DNA of 15,242 bases from an uncultured Asticcacaulis sp. (GTDB taxonomy: Bacteria; Pseudomonadota; Alphaproteobacteria; Caulobacterales; Caulobacteraceae): positions 1 through 15,242 of the forward strand of contig CAMLLA010000050.1 of the NCBI GenBank assembly GCA_946480525.1. The letters run 5' to 3'. Position 1 is the stretch's first letter. Each line of letters opens with the position of its first letter. The position numbers and the translations under genes were made by a program. This document shows, piece by piece, positions 6,845-13,223 of this stretch. The notes beneath the pieces were generated by a model. It had not been told where the DNA came from. It made no database searches and saw nothing but the letters and a program-made list of their open reading frames with translations.

Positions 6845-7266
6845 TCCCGAAAGTGCCGTTCATGCATTTCGACGGATGCGGTAACATTGGGCCAATCGCG
6901 CCGCGAGCGGACAAACACCTGCCGGAACCTTTGCCGCTCCGGCGAGAGCCAGGCAGGGTCGTCAAACGCTCCCGCCGGCAAGGTCCGTACTCCAGGTACC
7001 GCTTCAAGCGTAAAACCGAGATTACAACCGCACCGGCCACAAAATTCGACGTCGAGCCAGCGGCCTGATTCGTCGGAAACGTGCCGGTAGCGCACGAGCG
7101 TTTCGCCTGTCAGTTCCACACGATCCTCCGGATAAACGACTTCGGTCCCAAAGGCGGTGCCGGTCCGGCGCTGGCACCACAGGCAGTGGCAAAGGGTCAC
7201 GCGCAGCGGCTCGTCCATTGCCTTGAACCGAACAGCTCCGCAGACACATCCGCCATCATGAGTCAT
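6841..7266 (-). CDS. GFA-family (glutathione-dependent formaldehyde-activating-like) zinc protein
   Basis: A 141-residue cytosolic protein of the GFA fold (CENP-V/GFA domain). The expected zinc ligands are all present: CVC at 7-9, CHCLWC with C26, C28 and C31, and CGRCGC with C75, C78 and C80. Family members include Gfa, proposed to bind the glutathione-formaldehyde adduct, but most homologues have unknown substrates and I would not assign formaldehyde chemistry here. The ATG overlaps the TGA of the upstream VIT/vWA gene in an ATGA tetranucleotide, implying translational coupling. The 3' end overlaps the convergent anti-sigma gene by 4 nt. Confidence 0.9.
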   Translation of the reverse strand: MTHDGGCVCGAVRFKAMDEPLRVTLCHCLWCQRRTGTAFGTEVVYPEDRVELTGETLVRYRHVSDESGRWLDVEFCGRCGCNLGFTLEAVPGVRTLPAGAFDDPAWLSPERQRFRQVFVRSRRDWPNVTASVEMHERHFRD

Positions 7267-10200
7267 TTGCGCACGAACGTCCCCACCGTCCTGGTCCCCT
7301 TCTCGCCCTTTTGCAGTTCGATGACGAAGCTTTCCATCTTTTCCGTTGGGCGCCCCCAGTCGCGATAGAGCCTGACCGTCACATTGGTCGCTCCGTTGCG
7401 GTTCAGCACGTCGGCGGCGTAGACATTGGCCAGGACCTTGTACTCACCCTCGGGCGCCGTCTTCAGCAGGTATTCTTCAGGGCCATAGCCGCGCGTCATG
7501 TCGTTCGACAGGCGCCCGCCCAAAAGGCTTTTCGGATGGCTGTAGATCACTCGCTCGCGCGTCGGTTCGTCGACCCACAGGTCCATGTCGGTCTTGTCAG
7601 TGTTCCATTCCAGCGTGATGCGGATATCGGTATCCATCATCGCCACCAGACGCGGGTCGATGCGTTCTGACAGATCGCCTTCACCGACGCCCATTGCTTT
7701 CAGACGTGCGACCAGACGGTTGGCTTCCATCAGCGAGATGATTTCGATGCCGTCATAGTCGCCGTCCCACGGCGTCAGAACCACCTTCATTAGCAGGTCG
7801 AGTGCGCGTTCGTATCTTTTGACCACCTCGGCCTTCGACACCTTTCCAGATTCGGCGGAGTCGATCAGGGCCAGGGCCAGGTTGCGCGTTGCCTGCGGCT
7901 TTTCGGGCGTCAGGCCGAGGATGCGCTCATCGAGCCAGATCGCATCGTCATAGGCGCCGTAACGCAACAAGCGCCCGGCCAGGATGATGCGGGTGTCGTG
8001 ATCGGCCGAAGGCACGTCCAGCACTGTGCGCGCGACAGCTGCGGCTTTTGTTGCGTCGCCTTTACGGAACATCCATTCAGCGACGTCGAAATAAAAGGCC
8101 GGCGTGTCGCCGTACTGTTTTTCCTGGGCACGATAGACGGCTTCAGTGTCAGAGGCAGCATCGAGCGCGTTGAGATACGGACGGTCGGGGTTCCATTCGC
8201 CCGCCTTGATCTCGATGCCGGACGTCTCATGACCGGAAGATTCATTGTTCCGACCGCCAAACCGCGTCGTCTGAACGCCCGGGACGCGCTGTAACGATTC
8301 GCTCAGATTGGCGTTCGGCAGCACGCCGACTTGATTGCTGCTGACGTAACCATCTCTCTGGCTCGGCACCACCGGCGCGGGCGCCTCCATTACTGCAATG
8401 CGAGGAGGTGGTGGTGACACGCCCGCCTCCCCATCGTCGTCGCTGCCGTCCAGGCTGGCACGGACGCCAGTGACCACGACCATGCCGTCCTCTTCATCGT
8501 CGCCCTTGGCCGGGTCGGCAGGTCGGAGATGTTTGCGAGCCTCCTTCAACGACATGTATTTCGCCGCGTACCAGGCCTTCTGTTCTTTCCATTGTTCGAG
8601 GATATCGTCGAAGCGATCGGCCTTCTCTTTCTTCGCGTCACGCGCCAATTCATCACGCGCCTTGATATAGTCTGCGATGACCATCTTGCCGGCGCTGTCG
8701 GGGGGAGCGATCCCGGCTTCGGCATAGTCATCGCCCGTTTCCAGCACAACGAAGCTGACGTCGCGGGTTGCGATGGAATAATGCCGCGCAGTCTCCACCA
8801 CCTTGTCGTGGTCCGGAGCGTCGGTTGCGTTCAGGCGGTCGATCCGTGTCGCGCCCCACAAGGCGCCGATGCCGTCATGGGCAATCGCCGCCGGCAATCG
8901 AGCGGTCACAATGTCATTGCCAAAGACGAGCTTCAGGCTGTCACCAGCAGGCTTCGGCCCGAAGACGCGGTAGCGATCCTGGCCGATCGGCGTGACGGCG
9001 TAATCGATCGAGCGGCCGGAGGAATCCTCGACGTCCCACAGCTTGGCCGGACGGATCAGGAGCTGCTTCAGGGCTTCATCACGGCTGACAGCCGACAGAT
9101 CGACCAGGGCGCCGCGGTTCTTCGCGCTCAGTTGCGACAGGACATCGCGGCGCGCCGCCGCCGACGAGGTGATGGTCATGACACGGCACGGCCATTTCGC
9201 CACCTCGAAGCTGTCGAACGTCATTCGGCCGTCCGAGATCAGCAGGCAGACATCGGCCCTGCCCGGCAAGGCTTTGTCGAGCGCCGCAAAGCGCGTGGCG
9301 CCGGAATAGCCGATGGCCTTCAGGGCTTTCAGGACAAGGTCGCGTGCCGGTGCGTCGAAATGGACGACCTTTGGTGCGTCGTCGGCAAACACGACCAGAT
9401 CGAGGGTGGTGGGCTTTACCGCGTCGACATAGTCGGCGACCAGTTGCGCCTCGGCAGCGATGTCGTCCTCACGCCGCGAGCGTGAGCCATCCCAGTAGAG
9501 GCGCAGCGACCGGACTTTTTGCACGCCGGCGGGTTCGGCTTCGACGATCATGTTGAAGAAGGTTTCACCATTGCGGTGGCGCATGACCATCGGCGCACCC
9601 GCTTCCACAATGCGCACCGTCAGGTCGTCGGTCAGCGCCTTGTTCCGGGCGGAGAAACCATACACATCCGCACCGTCGCGCTGGGTAATCGCGCCGACAT
9701 CAAAGCCGGCCGGCGCTCCGACCGAGACGGCGGCATATCCGCCGAGATGGGACACGACGCGCAGACTGGCCTTGCCGACCGGATCGGCCGTAGCGAGAGG
9801 CAGGCTGTAGGTCCCCCCCATGGCGATCGGCGTGATGTAGGTGATGCGGATCGTCCGACCGGAGTCTGGCAGGATAGGAAAGACATGGGTGCGGAACAGG
9901 TTTCGGTCGTCGACTTCGGCCAGTCCCGGATCGACGCCCTGACGCAGCTTTTCCTCGTAGGCCTCGCGGGCCTGAAGCTTGGACTGCAAAACGCCGTCGA
10001 CCATACGGCCGTCGATATCCAGTGCATAGCCGGTGACATAGGCGCCAACGGGCAGTTGCAGGCTGAAATCGCCCTCCAGACGCTCAGCCGTCGGATTGGC
10101 GAAGGTCAGGGTAAGGGTCGTCTGCGCGACATTGCCGGCGACATTGACTTCGGCATCCAGTTCCGAGATGCGCAGCGAGGTGACGTCATCGGCCGCGCGG

Positions 10201-10373
10201 TCCTTACGAATATTATGCGCCTTGAGCTCGATCGCTGCCTTGACGGCGGGAGTTGCAGGCTTTGCCGCCTCCTCGATCTTCGGCGTAACCCAGGCCAAGG
10301 CCGACGTGGCGCCGCCCGCCATGATCAGTGCCAGTGCCGCGACACCGCCCTTTAAAGCTGCCGGATAGCGCAT
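7263..10373 (-). CDS. Exported VIT/vWA-domain protein with TonB-plug-like segment, helical repeats and DUF2135
   Basis: 1036 residues from the ATG at 10373, chosen because GGGGGAGGGG sits just upstream and the first 27 residues form a signal peptide ending SALA; a GTG at 10415 in frame is less likely. Domains in order: VIT domain about 64-183 (inter-alpha-trypsin-inhibitor type); vWA domain about 285-430 with a complete MIDAS (DGSRS with D295, S297, S299; T360 in SGAT; D381 in SDG); charged linker; plug-like segment about 632-721 with VVVTGVRASL and LPNANLSESLQRVPGVQTTR; TPR-like helices about 742-896; and a DUF2135-type C-terminal domain about 911-1006 with DMDLWVDEP. It is probably periplasmic or surface-associated and binds protein via the metal site. 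It is first in an operon with the GFA gene. The plug-like insert is unusual for this family as I know it. Function is unknown. Confidence 0.88.
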   Translation of the reverse strand: MRYPAALKGGVAALALIMAGGATSALAWVTPKIEEAAKPATPAVKAAIELKAHNIRKDRAADDVTSLRISELDAEVNVAGNVAQTTLTLTFANPTAERLEGDFSLQLPVGAYVTGYALDIDGRMVDGVLQSKLQAREAYEEKLRQGVDPGLAEVDDRNLFRTHVFPILPDSGRTIRITYITPIAMGGTYSLPLATADPVGKASLRVVSHLGGYAAVSVGAPAGFDVGAITQRDGADVYGFSARNKALTDDLTVRIVEAGAPMVMRHRNGETFFNMIVEAEPAGVQKVRSLRLYWDGSRSRREDDIAAEAQLVADYVDAVKPTTLDLVVFADDAPKVVHFDAPARDLVLKALKAIGYSGATRFAALDKALPGRADVCLLISDGRMTFDSFEVAKWPCRVMTITSSAAARRDVLSQLSAKNRGALVDLSAVSRDEALKQLLIRPAKLWDVEDSSGRSIDYAVTPIGQDRYRVFGPKPAGDSLKLVFGNDIVTARLPAAIAHDGIGALWGATRIDRLNATDAPDHDKVVETARHYSIATRDVSFVVLETGDDYAEAGIAPPDSAGKMVIADYIKARDELARDAKKEKADRFDDILEQWKEQKAWYAAKYMSLKEARKHLRPADPAKGDDEEDGMVVVTGVRASLDGSDDDGEAGVSPPPPRIAVMEAPAPVVPSQRDGYVSSNQVGVLPNANLSESLQRVPGVQTTRFGGRNNESSGHETSGIEIKAGEWNPDRPYLNALDAASDTEAVYRAQEKQYGDTPAFYFDVAEWMFRKGDATKAAAVARTVLDVPSADHDTRIILAGRLLRYGAYDDAIWLDERILGLTPEKPQATRNLALALIDSAESGKVSKAEVVKRYERALDLLMKVVLTPWDGDYDGIEIISLMEANRLVARLKAMGVGEGDLSERIDPRLVAMMDTDIRITLEWNTDKTDMDLWVDEPTRERVIYSHPKSLLGGRLSNDMTRGYGPEEYLLKTAPEGEYKVLANVYAADVLNRNGATNVTVRLYRDWGRPTEKMESFVIELQKGEKGTRTVGTFVRK

Positions 10374-10507
10374 ATCCCCTCCCCCATGTGCGGTCGCCTT
10401 GTTTCCCATGACCACGAACGATTCTTATCGGATCACATATAGCCGAGATTATGGCCGAGGTCGCCACATCCGTGTATGGCTGAGATTGGATTTCGTGGAG
10501 CCCCGAC

Positions 10508-11061
10508 ATGAATGCGCAGCAGACCGCCGTCATCGATTTCTGGTTCAGGGACCTGACGCCCGACCAATGGTTCGAAGGCGATGCCCCCGGACTGGACGAC
10601 CTGATCCGGCGGCGGTTTGGCGACCTTGTGGCACAGGCGCTTGCCGGCGGGCTGGACGATTGGGCGGGTTCGCCGCGCAGTCGGCTGGCGCTCATTATCG
10701 TGCTCGATCAATTCCCGCGTAATATCCACCGTGGCTCCGGCCAAAGCTTTGCCGGCGACGCGAAGGCGCAGGCCTTGACCCTGGAAGGGATCGCGTCGGG
10801 CCTGGACAAGGGACTGAACCTTGCGGAGCGCCAGTTCTTCTACCTGCCATTGATGCACGCCGAGGATGCCGCTCTGCAGAAGCAATGCGTCGCACAGTTC
10901 GAAGCCTTGAAGCAGGAGGTCGAGGGCATACTGGGCTTGCCACCCGTCATGCCGCCATCATCGAACGCTTCGGCCGCTTTCCGCACCGTAATATGATAGT
11001 GGGCCGTACCTCGACGGCTGAAGAAGACGCGTTCATAGCCGCTGAAGGCCGAGGCTTTTAG
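10508..11061 (+). pseudogene. DUF924-family gene interrupted by a one-base frameshift
   Basis: The ATG at 10508 follows GTGGAG and opens a frame that ends at 10996 (162 residues). Residues 9 to about 143 match the DUF924 family (VIDFWF, LDQFPRNIHRG, FFYLPLMHAED). After about 10939 the open frame turns into unrelated sequence (LGLPPVMPPSSN), while another frame continues the family with IIERFGRFPHRN, VGRTSTAEEDAF and a stop at 11059-11061. Adding one base after 10939 (TTG to TTGG) would restore a 184-residue protein of normal DUF924 length. It is either a recent disabling mutation or a sequencing error. DUF924 is a helical, TPR-like family of unknown function. It is divergent from the VIT/vWA gene. 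Confidence 0.85.
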
Positions 11062-11158
11062 AGCATGATGACTTTATATTGAAACAGTCATCATGCTCTA
11101 AATTATCGTTTTGTCGCGATATCTAGCCAAAAACCGCTACACACTTTTTGGCATATCG
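11057..11158. repeat. Dispersed palindromic repeat of alphaproteobacterial type, two hairpins
   Basis: Hairpin 1 has perfect 17-bp arms: TTTAGAGCATGATGACT (11057-11073) and its complement at 11086-11102, with a 12-nt loop. Hairpin 2 (11117-11158) pairs CGATAT with ATATCG and GCCAAAAA with TTTTTGGC around an 11-nt loop, with a 3-nt bulge on the left side. The motifs GAGCATGATGA and AACCGCTACACACTTTTTGG resemble, from memory, a repeat scattered between genes in Rhizobiales and Caulobacterales. It lies between convergent genes, so it may also end transcription in both directions. Confidence 0.75.
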
Positions 11159-11166
11159 ATCTAGCC

Positions 11167-12990
11167 TCAGATCAGCCCTTTGTCCTTGTACACCTGCTCA
11201 AGCACTGCCAGCGGCACAGCGCCGGCCTGAAGCCCTGTGTCATGGAAGGTGCGAATATCGAACTTCGCTCCCTGCTTCGCCTTCATGGCGTCGCGCAGTT
11301 TGATCCATTGCAGCTTGCCGACCATGTAGCTCAGCGCCTGGCCCGGCCATACGCTGTACCGTTCGATCTCGGTGATCGCCGACGATTCCCGATCGCCATT
11401 GGTTTCGACGAAATACTTCACCGCCTGTTCGCGGCTCCAGCGCTTGGCGTGCATGCCGGTGTCGACCACAAGCCGGATTGCACGGAACAATGAAGATTGC
11501 AGGTAGCCGACATAGCCTTGCGGATCGTTGTCGTACATGCCCATCTCGCCGGCCAGCAGCTCGGCATACAGCGCCCAGCCTTCCGAATATGCGGAGAAGC
11601 CGCCGGTCTTGCGCAGCATGGGCAGAGCCGGTGCCTCGATTTGCAGCGCGATCTGCAGGTGGTGGCCGGGAATCGCTTCGTGGTAGGTCAGGGTCGGCAG
11701 CGACCACGACGGCCATTCGGCCGTATCGCGCAGATTGATGTAATAGGCGCCTGGGCGCGTACCATCGAGGTTGGGCCCTTGGTAGTACCCGCCCGGCGCG
11801 CCGGCTTCGATCTCCTTGGGCACACGCCGGACCTCGCACGCCGCCCGGGGCAGGATACCGAACCATTGCGGCAGCCGGGCCTGGACAGCGCCGATCTGGA
11901 CGTTGAGATCGGCGATCAGCTTTTCCTTGGCCTCGTCCGTATTTGCGTAGACATATTTCGGGTCTTCCGCCAGGGCGCGCATGCGTTCCCCGACCGTGCC
12001 GGTGGTGTAGCCGAGCGCCTTGAGCCTGGTGTCCGCCTCGGCGCTGATCTCCTTGACGAGGTCGAGACCGATCTTGTGTATTTCGTCCGGCGTCATACTG
12101 GTCGTCGTACCGACCCTGGTCGCAAAGGCGTAATAGGCGTCGCCGTCCTTGAGCCGCCATACGCCGGCGTCATGTACCGCCCTGGTGCGGGCGGCCTTTA
12201 CAGCGGCGATCTGGGCGTCGAGCGCGGCCGCGATGGGGCCTTCGACGCGTTTGATGGCGTCTGCCGCCCAATCGCCGGCTATGGTTTTGGCCGCCGTCTT
12301 TTTGACGAGCGCCTTGGTCATGGGGCTGTCGGCGCCCTTGATGGCGCGGGTGGCTTCCATCTGGCTGAGCGCCTTGTCCAGCGCGAAATCAGGCGCCAGA
12401 ATCCCTTGGGCGACGTCGGCCCTGAAGCGTTCCGTCTGCTGGGCGATGACCTCGGCAAAGGCGTCCATGCGCGCAAGGAAAGCGTCGGCGTCGGCCTTGG
12501 TTTCGATCGTGTGCTGGTTGGCCAGGAAGTCCGGCGTCGAGCGGTAGGCGCCGTTGAGCTGGCTGAGGACATAAGGGTTGGCCCCGCCCCACGACCCGAA
12601 ACGGAAACGATCGGCACCCGTCTTGGACAGTTCCGCGCGCCACAGGATGGTATCGTAGTTGATACGGTCCATACCCTGAAGCTTCGCGCGCGGGATGGCC
12701 TTGAGCGTCGTGATGCTTTTGTCGAGACGCGCCAGCGATGCGAGATCCTCGGCTTCGGTGGCCGGTGTCAGCCGTGATTTGAGGCCGGCAAGGTCCCCCT
12801 TGTCCAAGCCGAGCGAGGTGGCGCCTTCCGGTGAATTGGCGATGCGCTCCTTGAAGATGGCGTCGAAAGCGTCGTTGAGTGCCTTTGCCGCTGCGGGATC
12901 GCTTTGCAGCGACGGTGCGGCCTTGGCGGGCAGGGAGGCTGTGCCGGCAAGAGCAGCGGCGGATATCATCAGTTGGCGGCGATCGAGCAT
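11167..12990 (-). CDS. Exported DUF885-family metallohydrolase (paralog 1)
   Basis: 607 residues from the ATG at 12990, preceded by AAGGGG 8 nt away. A longer reading to 13047 would run through the promoter-like sequence and has no ribosome site. The N-terminus MLDRRQLMISAAALAGTASL has a twin-arginine-like RR and ends its signal near PAKA, so the protein is exported, perhaps by Tat. The DUF885 signature HEAIPGHH (437-444) and downstream YSEGWALY are intact. DUF885 proteins are regarded as probable zinc-dependent peptidases, based on the HE...HH pattern; the substrate is unknown. Other conserved blocks are GAPGGYY, GAYYINLRDT and ERYSVWPGQAL. It lies downstream of a close paralog in the same orientation and is convergent with the DUF924 gene. 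Confidence 0.92.
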   Translation of the reverse strand: MLDRRQLMISAAALAGTASLPAKAAPSLQSDPAAAKALNDAFDAIFKERIANSPEGATSLGLDKGDLAGLKSRLTPATEAEDLASLARLDKSITTLKAIPRAKLQGMDRINYDTILWRAELSKTGADRFRFGSWGGANPYVLSQLNGAYRSTPDFLANQHTIETKADADAFLARMDAFAEVIAQQTERFRADVAQGILAPDFALDKALSQMEATRAIKGADSPMTKALVKKTAAKTIAGDWAADAIKRVEGPIAAALDAQIAAVKAARTRAVHDAGVWRLKDGDAYYAFATRVGTTTSMTPDEIHKIGLDLVKEISAEADTRLKALGYTTGTVGERMRALAEDPKYVYANTDEAKEKLIADLNVQIGAVQARLPQWFGILPRAACEVRRVPKEIEAGAPGGYYQGPNLDGTRPGAYYINLRDTAEWPSWSLPTLTYHEAIPGHHLQIALQIEAPALPMLRKTGGFSAYSEGWALYAELLAGEMGMYDNDPQGYVGYLQSSLFRAIRLVVDTGMHAKRWSREQAVKYFVETNGDRESSAITEIERYSVWPGQALSYMVGKLQWIKLRDAMKAKQGAKFDIRTFHDTGLQAGAVPLAVLEQVYKDKGLI

Positions 12991-13016
12991 GTATGGCCCC
13001 TTCATGAACAGCGGAG

Positions 13017-13047
13017 CCAGTGGTTGCCAGCGCAACCAACCTGTCAA
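13017..13047 (-). promoter_or_regulatory. Candidate promoter of DUF885 paralog 1
   Basis: On the minus strand a perfect TTGACA (13042-13047) is followed at short spacing by GCTGGCAAC. This resembles the TTGAC...GC-start pattern of Caulobacter housekeeping promoters, while the E. coli-type -10 at 17-bp spacing is poor. It sits between the dispersed repeat and the gene start, allowing transcription independent of the upstream paralog. This is a weak, motif-only call. Confidence 0.4.
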
Positions 13048-13080
13048 GTTACGAAAAGTTCAGAAAAGCGCTCATAGTCC

Positions 13081-13220
13081 CGTCCCTCCGCCTGCGGGGA
13101 GAGGGTAGGCGCCGGGCGGCGAGCCTGAGGGGCATACCAAATGCTGCACTAAGCCCCTCATCCGGTCCTGCGGACCACCTTCTCCCCGGCCTCGCCGGCA
13201 GGCAAAGCAGGGAGAAGGAA
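13081..13220. repeat. Dispersed intergenic repeat with nested inverted repeats
   Basis: Nested complementarity is visible: outer GGGGAGAGGGT (13096-13106) against ACCTTCTCCCC (13177-13187), 10 of 11 paired; inner TGAGGGGC (13126-13133) against GCCCCTCA (13153-13160), perfect; and small hairpins GGTCC-TGC-GGACC and CCGGC-CTC-GCCGG. The GCCCCTCATCCGG...CCTTCTCCCC wording is, from memory, common between genes in many alphaproteobacteria. It fills most of the gap between the two DUF885 paralogs and may process or attenuate a shared transcript. Confidence 0.7.
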
Positions 13221-13223
13221 AGG

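Noticed and set aside
8529..10355. 318- and 278-codon plus-strand frames opposite the VIT/vWA gene
   Set aside because: Both are antisense to a protein with clear domains and have no supporting signals.
10374..10415. Longer start (GTG at 10415) for the VIT/vWA gene
   Set aside because: The ATG at 10373 has a strong Shine-Dalgarno site and begins a proper signal peptide, which the longer form would bury.
11497..12777. 426-codon plus-strand frame opposite DUF885 paralog 1 (and a similar 314-codon frame at 14133-15077 opposite paralog 2)
   Set aside because: Homologous shadows appear opposite both paralogs simply because the sense genes are related; no start signals or family match.
12991..13047. 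Longer start for DUF885 paralog 1
   Set aside because: No ribosome site, and it would overlap the promoter-like TTGACA and displace the signal peptide from the N-terminus.
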